Origin: an uncultured Alphaproteobacteria bacterium
GTDB taxonomy: Bacteria; Pseudomonadota; Alphaproteobacteria; RF32; CAG-239
Direction of reading: 5' to 3'
NCBI GenBank assembly: GCA_944391405.1
Contig: CALXTN010000008.1
Coordinates: 1 to 64,000, forward strand
DNA length: 64,000 nucleotides
The notes beneath the pieces were generated by a model that had not been told where the DNA came from, made no database searches, and worked only from the letters and a program-made list of their open reading frames with translations. Of the stretch, positions 53,816-63,341 are shown piece by piece. The first letter of the stretch is position 1. Each line of letters opens with the position of its first letter. The translations under genes were made by a program, and so were the position numbers.

Positions 53816-53845
53816 AAAACCGGTAGCAATACCGGTTTTATTTTA
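53816..53845 (+). terminator. Terminator after ettA
   Basis: A perfect 10-bp stem AAAACCGGTA/TACCGGTTTT with a GCAA tetraloop and a T-rich tail; lies between convergent ettA and the DUF4340 gene and overlaps the latter's stop. Confidence 0.85.
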
Positions 53846-54787
53846 TAACACAAATTCAGAAATAATAGCACCTTTGTCAGGATCAATTTTGAAAAACCAA
53901 CCATCATATAATAAACTGTTTTCTTTTATATGTTGTAAAGAGGATTTTTTGATTAAACCTTCTCTGTTAAGACGAACAGAAATCCAATAATCTTCATTTA
54001 AGGAATAAAGATTAATTTCATAAATAATCCCATTAAACAGGGTAATAAAAAATTGCTTGTGCTGAGAAAATTTTTCAGCATCAAAATGAGCTGTTTTTTT
54101 AATTTCAGTTGCACTTAAATACCAAAAATTGTCAATAAATTGTTGCAAATGAGTATATTCACTAGAAGAATTTACATCTTTGAAATTCTCATTATCAAAA
54201 CGTCGATAAACTTCAAAATTGTCAGTTTTAATGCGCTTAACATGAGAAAGATTAAAAGTGAACAAAGGCATTTGCACCCAATCCATAACGTTAGAAGATA
54301 ATTCAAAATTACTATTGAGTTGATAAAGAAAATTATCATTATTCAACAAAGCATAATAGTATTTATTACTTTCTTTTAGAGGAGCAATTGAAGCATCATC
54401 TATAACATTGCCCTTTGCGTCTCGACTGATAATTTTCAAAGGATTTTGAAATAAGGTCGCCTCTTTTTCATTAAGAGTATCCGCACGATAAATAACAGTA
54501 TTACGAATTAAATTAACAAGAGCATTAATTTTAGCAAAAGCTGCGAAATAGCCATCAGCTTCTTTAATTCTCCAAAAATCATCAATTTTTTCAATTTGTA
54601 TAGAAGATTTATTTGGAAAGATAAGTTGAATACTGGCAACATCAGCCCGATTTCTGGTTAAATCAAAAAAGTAATTACCTCTGGAAAGAAGGTGCACACG
54701 AGTACTGTTTAAGTAAGTCCCATAAATAAACAATGGGACAACACAAAGGAGTAGAATAAGTGCGAATTTAATGTGTTTGAGCAGCAT
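53843..54787 (-). CDS. DUF4340 periplasmic protein
   Basis: A 314-aa protein with one N-terminal membrane helix (about 8-26) and a periplasmic beta-rich domain of the DUF4340 type (VASIQLIFPNKSSIQIEKIDDFWRI). The family sits with Gld-like ABC transporters and its role is unknown. AGGAG lies 8 nt before ATG 54787, and the gene overlaps the end of the fused permease by 20 nt. Last gene of the operon. Confidence 0.85.
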   Translation of the reverse strand: MLLKHIKFALILLLCVVPLFIYGTYLNSTRVHLLSRGNYFFDLTRNRADVASIQLIFPNKSSIQIEKIDDFWRIKEADGYFAAFAKINALVNLIRNTVIYRADTLNEKEATLFQNPLKIISRDAKGNVIDDASIAPLKESNKYYYALLNNDNFLYQLNSNFELSSNVMDWVQMPLFTFNLSHVKRIKTDNFEVYRRFDNENFKDVNSSSEYTHLQQFIDNFWYLSATEIKKTAHFDAEKFSQHKQFFITLFNGIIYEINLYSLNEDYWISVRLNREGLIKKSSLQHIKENSLLYDGWFFKIDPDKGAIISEFVL

Positions 54788-57143
54788 CAATTAGTCTCCT
54801 AATTTTTTGTACGCGAATTTTCTTCATAGAGATATTAAAGATAATCAAAATACCCAAAATTAACAAAGGTACAACGAACGTTAAAATAACAGTAAAAATC
54901 ATAATGGCAGATTGATAGTCTCGAGCAATATCCGATTTTATTTTGTAAAGTTGATTTTGGTTTTCATCAATTTTCTGCTCTATAGAACTAATATCTCCAA
55001 TATTTTTAATAGAAGCAAAACCTCGAGATTTAAGATTATTGTAAAAATCTTCTTTTCGCTTGTTATAGAGTCTAATATTGGCTTCTAGTTTTTGAATTTG
55101 GTCTTTGTGATATTGATTAATATAATCCAAAATAGCATTTCCGATGCTAGATTTATTAAGCGCATAATGATTATATGAGAGAGAATTTTCAATATTTGCG
55201 TTAGCAGCAAAATCAAACAATCTCAATAAAAATAACATATTGTCAGCAGTCGGAACAATTTGATAAAAATCTGTACCTTTAGATTCGGAAGAAACAAAAA
55301 GATAATCTTTAAGCAAATCCGTATCATAGAAAAACAAGACACGCCCATCTTGAATAGATGACGGCTCAATATGCTGTCCATCTAAAGCCATATTGAGATA
55401 ATTTGATGTATATTTCCCCTCAGAGATTGCTGCAGATACTGCATTAGAAGTTTTTAATATGGGAAGGATTTTGTAAGTTTCACCGTTTTTAAAATTAATT
55501 TTCCCCGCTTCATTAACAATAACAGAACGAATATCCTGATTTAAATTATCATAACTAACATTCGAAGGAAATACCGTTACATGATTTTCCGTTAGATTGT
55601 CTTTAATAATTTCAGCCGGAACAGGAGAAATTCCAAAATTCTGTAAGAAGTTAATTAGAGGTTTGCCTTGACTAGCATTAAGCATTTTAGGCTCAGCAAA
55701 AACAATTAAAGTGCCACCATTAAGAATATATTGTTCCATTGCCAATAAAGCTTCAGTCGATAGTTCTAAAGGATTTATTACAATTACGAATTTATACTCA
55801 GGAGGAATAAAAAACGGAGGTTTGTCAACATATTTAACTTGATAAAATTCTTGTAGAATTCCTTGGAAAGCACGCATTTCATTTAAATCTTTTTCAGAGG
55901 CAACAACAACAGCTTGTGGGCGATATGCGTTAAAAATTTTAAGTGCGCGCATCAAATCTGTTTCTAACAAATTCTGTCGAAGGTTGCTAAAAGCATTGAT
56001 AAAGTATGTCCCCCCTTCATTACTGGAAAATTCGGCAGCCATAAAAATTTTCTGCTCAAATTTATCTGTTTCAAAAGGAATATTATGTTTGTGAACCAAA
56101 CGTTGTTCTAATTGACTGAATGGTTCAACCCAGACAGTCTCGATGCGAACAGCACCTTCGGAATACTTTTCAATAAGTTTCAAAATTTTTTCTATAAAAG
56201 TAGCGTAAACGGCATAGCTCGAATTTGCATTTTGCCGTTGGTTTTTAGATTCGTAGAGAGTTATATCAATACGCTTATCCAAATTTTGTAAGAAAGCTTT
56301 ATCAGCGGAATTAAGGGTATATTTTTTCTCATCGGTAATATCAAAAGATTGATTCCAAATAAAGGCAACACTCAAAACACTACAGAAGAATAAAGAAAAG
56401 AGCAAAAATGTAAAAAAATAAAAACATTTTTTATCAATAGACGTATTTGTGCGTTTATACTCCAAAGCCACAATATTGAGCCACAGACAGAGCAAAATTC
56501 CAATGACAAAGTAAAAAACATTATTCCATGCTAAGATTCCGCTTAAGAATGCATTATAATTGTATTCAAAATTTAAGTCAGATAGAGGGATGGCATGTAG
56601 GGAAGTAAGCTCAAATTGTGTCAGAACAAACAGGGCAAAAATAGTATAAATGTAACTCAAAATGTTATTTTTGCATAATGCAGAAATCAAACATCCGATA
56701 GCCGTAAATAGAGCACCACAAAGCAATAAGCCACAATATCCGGAATAGATTATTCCATAATCAAGGACAGAGAATAACGAAGACATCCAAAATAGAAATA
56801 CAGAGGATATTATTAACAAAACAAAAAACAAAAAAGCTGCGCCAAATTTTGCTAAAACAAGCTTAAAAAAACTAATTGGTTGAGTAAACAAAAGTTCTAA
56901 TGTGCCACTCTTAGATTCTTCAGCCCACAAGCGCATAGTAATTGCTGGAATAATCAAAGTGAGCATAATAGGTTGCAGAGAGAAAAAAGCGTTCATAATT
57001 TCGGATTCTCTTAAAAAGTAATCTCCAATGTAAAAAGTGGAAAACATAGAAAAAATATAATACGCGGCAACAATAATATATGCGCTCACACTACAAAAGA
57101 GCGTTTGAAATTCTTTTGAAAACTGCACAAAAAATTGTTTCAT
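54768..57143 (-). CDS. GldF-GldG-type fused ABC permease and auxiliary protein
   Basis: A 791-aa inner-membrane protein that fuses two parts usually encoded apart. Residues 1-240 are an ABC-2 permease with six helices (MRLWAEESKSGTLELLFTQPIS is the typical conserved loop). Residues about 245-770 are a GldG-like part: a helix, a large periplasmic domain (ERLVHKHNIPFETDKF..., VFAEPKMLN), and a C-terminal helix. In Flavobacterium GldA-GldF-GldG take part in gliding, but similar systems are common in non-gliding bacteria. The start overlaps the ATPase stop (ATGA). Confidence 0.88.
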   Translation of the reverse strand: MKQFFVQFSKEFQTLFCSVSAYIIVAAYYIFSMFSTFYIGDYFLRESEIMNAFFSLQPIMLTLIIPAITMRLWAEESKSGTLELLFTQPISFFKLVLAKFGAAFLFFVLLIISSVFLFWMSSLFSVLDYGIIYSGYCGLLLCGALFTAIGCLISALCKNNILSYIYTIFALFVLTQFELTSLHAIPLSDLNFEYNYNAFLSGILAWNNVFYFVIGILLCLWLNIVALEYKRTNTSIDKKCFYFFTFLLFSLFFCSVLSVAFIWNQSFDITDEKKYTLNSADKAFLQNLDKRIDITLYESKNQRQNANSSYAVYATFIEKILKLIEKYSEGAVRIETVWVEPFSQLEQRLVHKHNIPFETDKFEQKIFMAAEFSSNEGGTYFINAFSNLRQNLLETDLMRALKIFNAYRPQAVVVASEKDLNEMRAFQGILQEFYQVKYVDKPPFFIPPEYKFVIVINPLELSTEALLAMEQYILNGGTLIVFAEPKMLNASQGKPLINFLQNFGISPVPAEIIKDNLTENHVTVFPSNVSYDNLNQDIRSVIVNEAGKINFKNGETYKILPILKTSNAVSAAISEGKYTSNYLNMALDGQHIEPSSIQDGRVLFFYDTDLLKDYLFVSSESKGTDFYQIVPTADNMLFLLRLFDFAANANIENSLSYNHYALNKSSIGNAILDYINQYHKDQIQKLEANIRLYNKRKEDFYNNLKSRGFASIKNIGDISSIEQKIDENQNQLYKIKSDIARDYQSAIMIFTVILTFVVPLLILGILIIFNISMKKIRVQKIRRLIDAAQTH

Positions 57144-57859
57144 TTTTTCTCCTTTTTTGCAGAACTAAGGATTTTAAAAGCATCATTAAGATTACCTGTT
57201 TTAGAAATCTTTTTAAAATCTTTCATAGTCATATTGCCGATAAGTTTTCCGCAAGAAAGCATAACAACGCGATTCGCAATTTCGGCATCTTCTAAAACAT
57301 GAGTAGAAACAAGAACTAAATTATCTTTAGCATAAGATTTCATAAAATCACGAATATGTTGTTTTTGATTTGGATCAAGACCATCAGTTGGTTCATCCAA
57401 AATAAGAATTTTAGGATGGTGCAAAATAGCCGAAGCAATTTCCACTCTTTTCTTATAGCCTTTTGATAATGTTTCTATTTTATCTGCTAAAACATCGACA
57501 ATCTGCATTTGTTTGGCAGCATTAGTAATAGCCGTTTCCCAATCAGGAATATTCCATAAACAGGCAATCCATTTCAAAAAATCAAAAACAATCATATCCC
57601 CATATAGTGAAGATATTTCAGGCACATATCCAATATAACGCAGTGCTTGAATACGACTAGATTCAATGCTGTGATCAAAAATTTTTATACATCCTGAAGT
57701 TGATTTAATATAGCCACAAATAATCCGCATTAAAGTAGATTTACCGGCACCATTCTCACCAATAAGAGCCACAACTTCCCCTAGTTTAAGAGATAAAGAA
57801 ATATTCTCAAGAGCAATCTTAGAGCCAAACTTTTGAGTTACATCTTGTATTTCAATCAT
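57140..57859 (-). CDS. GldA-like ABC transporter ATPase
   Basis: A 239-aa ATPase. Walker A GENGAGKST, signature LSKGYKKRVEIASAIL (LSKGY replaces LSGGQ, common in ABC-2 exporters) and Walker B ILILDEPTDGLDP are present. It powers the fused GldF-GldG permease next to it. Substrate unknown. First gene of the operon, divergent from mlaD. Confidence 0.9.
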   Translation of the reverse strand: MIEIQDVTQKFGSKIALENISLSLKLGEVVALIGENGAGKSTLMRIICGYIKSTSGCIKIFDHSIESSRIQALRYIGYVPEISSLYGDMIVFDFLKWIACLWNIPDWETAITNAAKQMQIVDVLADKIETLSKGYKKRVEIASAILHHPKILILDEPTDGLDPNQKQHIRDFMKSYAKDNLVLVSTHVLEDAEIANRVVMLSCGKLIGNMTMKDFKKISKTGNLNDAFKILSSAKKEKK

Positions 57860-57952
57860 AGAAAAAACCTTAAAAATAAATTTTATTAACTAATTCTATA
57901 GCAAAAAATGTTTAAAAATTTCACAATTTCGTTTCAAATAATAAAACTAATG

Positions 57953-57981
57953 ATGACAAAAAATTATTTATAGGATATAAG
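57953..57981 (+). promoter_or_regulatory. Promoter of the mlaD-mlaD-DUF2155 operon
   Basis: ATGACA (57953-57958), 17 nt, TATAAG (57976-57981), about 28 nt of leader before the TTG start at 58015. Confidence 0.6.
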
Positions 57982-58014
57982 GTAAAAAATTAGTAGTCTA
58001 AAGGGAGAAATACA

Positions 58015-58527
58015 TTGGAAGAAAAATATACCAAAGAAGAGATGAAAACGATTCGCATCGGTATAACATCTCTGATGGCCATATTAATAGGTGTGTTTAT
58101 AACAATTTCCCATAATGCCTCAATAAAAGGGCAACAAGATGGAGAAACATATAATATATATGCAAGTTTCGGACGTACGGATGGTTTAAACGTCGGAGAT
58201 GCCGTACGCTTATCTGGGGTAAATATTGGAAGAGTAACAGCAGCAGAATTAGATAAAGATTTTCGGACCAAACTAACAATGGAAATAGGTAGAGAATATA
58301 AAATACCCGAAGATAGCAGTGCCTCCATTATCAGCTTTGGGCTTATAGGTGGTAAGTACGTAGAAATAGATGTAGGCGGTGCTGAAGAGTATCTGCAACC
58401 GAATGGACACATAGGATTTACGCAAGACGCAATGGTATTGGAAGAATTATTAGATAGAATTATATCACTTGGAAAAAGCAAAAAAGCGAAACAAGCGTCA
58501 GAAGATCAAACAGTAAAAGGAGAATGA
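58015..58527 (+). CDS. mlaD: MlaD-type MCE protein, first copy
   Basis: A 170-aa inner-membrane-anchored MCE protein (helix about 14-33) of the phospholipid transport system that keeps outer-membrane lipid asymmetry. The MCE core GRTDGLNVGDAVRLSGVNIGRV and IISFGLIGGKYVEI are diagnostic. The start is a TTG with GGAG 8 nt upstream. MlaE and MlaF are not in the window. Confidence 0.88.
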   Translation: MEEKYTKEEMKTIRIGITSLMAILIGVFITISHNASIKGQQDGETYNIYASFGRTDGLNVGDAVRLSGVNIGRVTAAELDKDFRTKLTMEIGREYKIPEDSSASIISFGLIGGKYVEIDVGGAEEYLQPNGHIGFTQDAMVLEELLDRIISLGKSKKAKQASEDQTVKGE

Positions 58528-58528
58528 A

Positions 58529-58987
58529 ATGAATAAAAAACCGGTAGAAACAATAATGGGGCTGGTCGTGCTGGCAGTAGCAGCCCTTTTTATGGTGTTT
58601 GCATATAGGGTATCAGATTTGCAAGTTGTAAAAGGGTATGAAGTTAATGCTAGATTCTTAAAAGTCGGAGGCTTAAATACCGGAGCAGACGTGCGTATCA
58701 ATGGTATTAAAGTAGGGACCGTTCTATCCCAATCCATTAATCCTGAAGATTATATGGTCGATGTGAAAATGAGTTTGAGACCAGATATTATTCTCCCAGA
58801 AGACAGTGAGGTTACCATTGTCGGAGATGGATTAATGGGAGATAAATTCATAAAAATCGAACCGGGACAATCTCCAAATAAATTAACACCGGGAAGTACC
58901 GCATCAAATACAAAAGACGCAAAATCTTTAGAAGATATGGTCGGAGAAATTATATTTATGGTAACAGGTGATGATAATGAAAAATAA
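58529..58987 (+). CDS. mlaD: MlaD-type MCE protein, second copy
   Basis: A 152-aa MCE protein with an N-terminal helix (about 7-25) and LKVGGLNTGADVRINGIKVGTV and TIVGDGLMGDKFIKI. It is a divergent paralogue of the first copy, two genes in tandem with a one-base gap. AGGAG lies 6 nt before the ATG. Two MCE subunits could form a mixed ring or serve separate complexes. Confidence 0.88.
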   Translation: MNKKPVETIMGLVVLAVAALFMVFAYRVSDLQVVKGYEVNARFLKVGGLNTGADVRINGIKVGTVLSQSINPEDYMVDVKMSLRPDIILPEDSEVTIVGDGLMGDKFIKIEPGQSPNKLTPGSTASNTKDAKSLEDMVGEIIFMVTGDDNEK

Positions 58988-59756
58988 GATAATGACAGCA
59001 TCCGTACTTATATGTTTAAGTATTACAAGTCAGGCAATGGCAGCGGAAATTTCGACAAATGCGGCATTAATGCAAGCGATGGACAAAGTAACAGGCAGAG
59101 TTAATAAGATTACCATACCTGTAAATTCTAAAATTTCTTTTGGTGATTTCTCACTTGTATTAAGATCTTGTAAAAAACGTCCGGCAGAAGAAACACCAGA
59201 AAATTTTGCATTTATAGATGTTACAGATAAGAGTTTTGGAACTGATGAATACAATATATTCAGAGGTTGGATAGTGTCATCAACTCCGGGAATAAATGCC
59301 ATAGAGCACCCAATATATGATGTTTGGTTGTTAGAATGTATTGATACTGATGTTGACGCTTCTAAATTAATGAGTGAGGAAGAATTAAAAGAAAGAGATA
59401 ATTTACCTGCAAAAGATACAATTCAAAGCAAAGCGACACCTAAAGTTATTGAAAATTCCTCTGATGACGAAGCCAAAGGAAAAGAAAAAGTAATTCGCAT
59501 TCAAGAATTCATGCAGCAAGATAGAGATATTGAGAAAGATATTCGAGAAACTCCTGCATATATTTCTGAACCCTCTGCAGCGTATGTTAGTGATATAGAA
59601 GAAGGAGCCGAACCTCAAAATTTACTGCAGTTTACAAAAATGCAGGAAGTTTCTACAATATCTGAAAAAGAAATAAAGCAACCAACTTCTTCAACTGGAG
59701 GAGATGATGATATATCAGATGCGATAGATGAAGAATTGCGTTATTTAAATCAATAA
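58977..59756 (+). CDS. DUF2155 periplasmic protein
   Basis: A 259-aa exported protein (signal peptide to about residue 21). The DUF2155 core (about 35-125) has VTGRVNKITIPVNSKISFGDFSLVLRSC and FRGWIVSSTPGINAIEHPIYDVWLLEC, where two Cys probably pair. The C-terminal half is low-complexity and acidic. The family is alphaproteobacterial and usually lies beside MCE genes, as here. AGGTG stands 6 nt before ATG 58977. It overlaps the second mlaD by 11 nt. Confidence 0.9.
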   Translation: MKNKIMTASVLICLSITSQAMAAEISTNAALMQAMDKVTGRVNKITIPVNSKISFGDFSLVLRSCKKRPAEETPENFAFIDVTDKSFGTDEYNIFRGWIVSSTPGINAIEHPIYDVWLLECIDTDVDASKLMSEEELKERDNLPAKDTIQSKATPKVIENSSDDEAKGKEKVIRIQEFMQQDRDIEKDIRETPAYISEPSAAYVSDIEEGAEPQNLLQFTKMQEVSTISEKEIKQPTSSTGGDDDISDAIDEELRYLNQ

Positions 59757-59758
59757 AA

Positions 59759-61336
59759 TCAAAATCCGTAAGTACAAATAAAACAAGAAATGACGGCGTA
59801 GATCATTGCAAAGGCAAGCAAAATGTTTGCCTTTTTTTGTTGTGAAAAATAAGAAGTTTTATCTAATGTTGTAGTTATAAGAATTATCTCCGGAATCATT
59901 AATAATGCAAATAAACGGAAATCAGAAGAACAAACAAATGGATAATCCATAGCATATTTAAAGCTATATCCCCACAATGTGAAATATAAAATTATAAAAA
60001 ATGCGCTAATTGGACTGAATGAAAACTTTCTTTTTAAGGAAGTATAGATGATGAAGCAGCAAGAAATTAAAACTGCAATTTTTAGAAGAAGATTAAGTGA
60101 ATATAAGACTATTGCCGGATATAATAAAAATGAGTGAGCTAAGGATAAATCCCACTCCCCGAAAAGTTCTGTTTTAATAAGTGCTAACCACATGTTTGCA
60201 TCAACAAGAGTTGGAGACTGAATAAAAGGTGAAAGCAATTGGGAGAAATCTAAAATTCTCTCAGAAAACGTTAAATAATAAAAGTTTTGCCCTTGAGGTG
60301 AAGTATCAGGAACATTATAAAATTGCATATCAAAAAGAATATGATTACGAACAATCCAACTTAAAGCCAATGGAACAGCAATGATAATAAAGAGATCTAT
60401 ATCTAACCAAATAGAGCGCGCAAACTGATTACGATATAGCTTATAGATAAATAAAAAAGATAAGGCCGGTGCTAGCATTAATAAAGATAGTTTGGTTAAT
60501 ACTCCCAGAGCAAAGCATAAGGCGCATGCAACAATATATGATGTCTTTTCTTGGTTGAACCATTTTAAGGCAAAATATATAACACAACATCCCCAAAAAA
60601 GAACAGGCGTATCATCAGAAATATATCCGGAAAAGAGAAACAGTGTAGGATTAAATCCCAAAAGTAAAAGAGCAAAAAGATATAGAGATGAGGCAAGTTT
60701 TAATTCTTTAAGAATAACGGCCATGACCAAAGTTGTTGCAGTAACAAAAAATAGAGATAGATATTGCAATGTTTCTTGAGCAAGGGATACAGAATTCCAA
60801 AGAGCAACACTAAAATTAAAAAGATAAGCTTGTATCCAAAAATGTAATGGCTGATGAAAAAGATAATACATCGACCATGGATTAAAATTTCTCCAGTTAA
60901 AACCTTCTTGAGATATCTTATTCATATATAAAAGAATGCCGTTAAGATCGTGTTGGTACTGGTTTACTGAAATAGATTGAATATAAAATAAATGACAGCA
61001 AAAAGATGCCGCTAAAATGAAAAATAAGAGTGTCTGATTTTTTTGAGAATGTAAATAGCAACAAGAGCTCAGAGTAATGAGCTCCGCAATGAGTAAGTAT
61101 AGTGGAGATAGTTCAAAAACTAAATAAATCAAACAGCAAAAAAGCGATAATACAAATACCAAAAATCTTTGAAAAACGGATTCAGATATGAACGCACAAA
61201 TGATAGAAATAATCAAAAAAGATGCTTCAAAAGTGGAAATATAGGCAGACCCAAAAAATGTGCCTGCTGCTAAAAATAACAGCAAGCACACTGTAAAAAT
61301 AAACGAAAATGGATATTTAAAAACAGTTTCCAACAC
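59759..61336 (-). CDS. GT-C-type membrane glycosyltransferase (PMT/ArnT-like)
   Basis: A 525-aa inner-membrane protein with about 11-12 helices. The acidic loop after the first helices (YQHDLNGILLYMN) and the FHQPLHFWIQAYLF segment recall polyprenyl-phosphate-sugar glycosyltransferases of the GT-C fold, which use a lipid-linked sugar on the periplasmic side. The acceptor is unknown. It begins 14 bp after the TolC/Ig-like lipoprotein and is probably in its operon. Confidence 0.7.
   Translation of the reverse strand: MLETVFKYPFSFIFTVCLLLFLAAGTFFGSAYISTFEASFLIISIICAFISESVFQRFLVFVLSLFCCLIYLVFELSPLYLLIAELITLSSCCYLHSQKNQTLLFFILAASFCCHLFYIQSISVNQYQHDLNGILLYMNKISQEGFNWRNFNPWSMYYLFHQPLHFWIQAYLFNFSVALWNSVSLAQETLQYLSLFFVTATTLVMAVILKELKLASSLYLFALLLLGFNPTLFLFSGYISDDTPVLFWGCCVIYFALKWFNQEKTSYIVACALCFALGVLTKLSLLMLAPALSFLFIYKLYRNQFARSIWLDIDLFIIIAVPLALSWIVRNHILFDMQFYNVPDTSPQGQNFYYLTFSERILDFSQLLSPFIQSPTLVDANMWLALIKTELFGEWDLSLAHSFLLYPAIVLYSLNLLLKIAVLISCCFIIYTSLKRKFSFSPISAFFIILYFTLWGYSFKYAMDYPFVCSSDFRLFALLMIPEIILITTTLDKTSYFSQQKKANILLAFAMIYAVISCFICTYGF
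59810..59838 (+). terminator. Terminator of the mlaD operon inside the convergent gene
   Basis: AAAGGCAAGC pairing GTTTGCCTTT (one G-T) with a 5-nt loop and a T run of seven. It lies about 55 nt past the DUF2155 stop, within the 3' end of the glycosyltransferase coding region. Confidence 0.6.
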
Positions 61337-61350
61337 GTCTATTCACCGCC

Positions 61351-63207
61351 TTAAATATCTCCTTTAGCGCAAGGGGCTCCAGGGGTGCATTTATGGTAAA
61401 CCTTAGCTCTTCTATATCCTGTTAATCCTTTATATTCCATAGTCTGAATATAAATATTATCAACTGTTATCGTAAAACTAAGCACAGCAGAATTTCCCGA
61501 TTTATCCATTGCGTAAACTTTAATTTTGTGAGAACCTTCGTCGTCTATGGTCGGGGTTCCTGTGAATGTATGAGTTTTACTGTCATACTTTAACCATTTA
61601 GGTAACCCTGCATCGTCCAAAGATCCTGCAATCGTTGAATATTCACCATTCCAATTAACAACTTCAAAGACTTCATCAGGAATTTGAATATTTACTTTCG
61701 AACCTGTACCAACAACAATATCAGGCACCAAAGTTGGAGAAGAAATATCTACGGGAGGCTTTCTGATAGATAAGGATGTTGAAACATTTTTTGGAGATGT
61801 TACAAAAATACCATCTTTCCATTTATCCAAAGTTTCTCTAATTTGAACAGCAATAGCTGATGGGGTGTCATTCAGCATGTCAGAAGGAACAGCATCCATA
61901 CCAACACTAGCATACAATTTACCAATAGCTTCTTGTACATCAATATATGCTAAGAACGCATTAGCCTCATCAATAATAGCTTGAGCAGATTCTAAATGAC
62001 TAATAGCTTTATTGGCTCCTTCTTTATCAGTAATATCTTCAGCAATATCCTCAGATGTTGTAGCAACACTCATATTGAGAAGATAGTTTTCAACAGCAGA
62101 TTGATACATAGCCCAAGAGAGATATACTTGGTTTAAGATAATATTAGTCATCCTCTGCCGAGCAAGAGAATTATATGTGCTAATACCGGGATGTCTGATC
62201 TCTTCAAAAATATTCATTGATAAATCGTTAGATTCTTTAGTCCACTTTCTATTATAATAGTTAGGATCTTGTCTGTAATCGCTATTATCAACATCATCAA
62301 AATCTTTAATAACCAATTCAAATTCTTCCTTTGAAGATATTTGGTCAAAAGTTCTTAACTCAGGACGATTCGTTAGCGCTAACCATTCTAATTGCTGTAT
62401 TTTAGCTCTCATAGACGGAATTGTAAAATTACCATATTCTGCACCAGCTAATTTTATTTCTGTAGAAGGATAAAAACCAAGAAGACCAGCAAATTCAGCC
62501 TGAGCTGTATCTAATTTACGTCTCAAATCAGATAACTGTTTAATACTTTCCAAGTATTTACGTTTTTTTAAAAGAAGATTTGTTGAAGGAGTATTTCCTT
62601 TTTTAATCATCTCATTAGAGCGAGCATTAAGTTCATCTACAACACGAACCAAGTATTCGTTCATATCATCAATAACGGGAATAAGTCTTTGAGCAGCTAA
62701 AGCTTTCCAGTAAAGTGAACGAGTTTCTTGCAAAATATTATTAACAACCTTACGACTTTGCTCTTGAGCAGTTAATTCAGGCGCAGACAAATTATTCTGA
62801 TAATAAAGTGAGGATAAATCCAAAAGGTTCCATGATAACTTTAAGTCTGCCGGAATAGTAGAAGATTGAGTGGCTGTATCATATCCCAAATTTTCAGCCA
62901 TTGTAGGCAAAGAAGCCGGATTTATATTTCCTTTAATCAAATTTTCTTGATAAGAAGCCAGCCTCCTTGTATAATTATACTTCAGCGCCAAAGCCATGGC
63001 CATGTACATATCAATAGGTCTGGTAATTTTTGAAGGAGTACCTATATACATATTTTGCATATCAACATCAGCGCGGACGGCTCGGTCCCAATCAGAATAA
63101 TAAGCAGACATAACTGGAGCTTCAACAACTTGCTGCTGCGAAGTTGTGGAGGAGCAAGAAGCCAGTAATCCTGTACAAGCTCCTAAAAAGCAGATAAATT
63201 TTTTCAT
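61351..63207 (-). CDS. TolC-like outer-membrane lipoprotein with C-terminal Ig-like domain
   Basis: A 618-aa lipoprotein (lipobox LASC, Cys about 18). The central part (about 50-460) is TolC-like: long helices (SRKVVNNILQETRSLYWKAL, KKRKYLESIKQLSDLRRKL) and GLLGFYPSTEIKL. Residues about 494-592 form a cadherin/He_PIG-type Ig-like domain (LPKWLKYDSKTHTFTGTPTI, GSHKIKVYAMDKSGNSAV). The Cys-containing tail ends CTPGAPCAKGDI. A TolC fold joined to this domain is not something I know. GAGGG stands about 9 nt before ATG 63207. The operon continues with the GT-C gene and is divergent from a VirB8-like gene. Confidence 0.72.
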   Translation of the reverse strand: MKKFICFLGACTGLLASCSSTTSQQQVVEAPVMSAYYSDWDRAVRADVDMQNMYIGTPSKITRPIDMYMAMALALKYNYTRRLASYQENLIKGNINPASLPTMAENLGYDTATQSSTIPADLKLSWNLLDLSSLYYQNNLSAPELTAQEQSRKVVNNILQETRSLYWKALAAQRLIPVIDDMNEYLVRVVDELNARSNEMIKKGNTPSTNLLLKKRKYLESIKQLSDLRRKLDTAQAEFAGLLGFYPSTEIKLAGAEYGNFTIPSMRAKIQQLEWLALTNRPELRTFDQISSKEEFELVIKDFDDVDNSDYRQDPNYYNRKWTKESNDLSMNIFEEIRHPGISTYNSLARQRMTNIILNQVYLSWAMYQSAVENYLLNMSVATTSEDIAEDITDKEGANKAISHLESAQAIIDEANAFLAYIDVQEAIGKLYASVGMDAVPSDMLNDTPSAIAVQIRETLDKWKDGIFVTSPKNVSTSLSIRKPPVDISSPTLVPDIVVGTGSKVNIQIPDEVFEVVNWNGEYSTIAGSLDDAGLPKWLKYDSKTHTFTGTPTIDDEGSHKIKVYAMDKSGNSAVLSFTITVDNIYIQTMEYKGLTGYRRAKVYHKCTPGAPCAKGDI

Positions 63208-63262
63208 TACACCATCCCTCAAATATTTCACTTATATAATGTCTACACCAAATATTTTTTAA

Positions 63263-63290
63263 TTGATAGTATTTTATTTGATTTTATACA
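63263..63290 (+). promoter_or_regulatory. Promoter of the VirB8-like gene
   Basis: TTGATA (63263-63268), 16 nt, TATACA (63285-63290), about 45 nt of leader before ATG 63342. Confidence 0.6.
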
Positions 63291-63341
63291 ACTTTAATGT
63301 AAAATAGTCCCAATAGGGAAATATATATAGGTGGCTGATGC

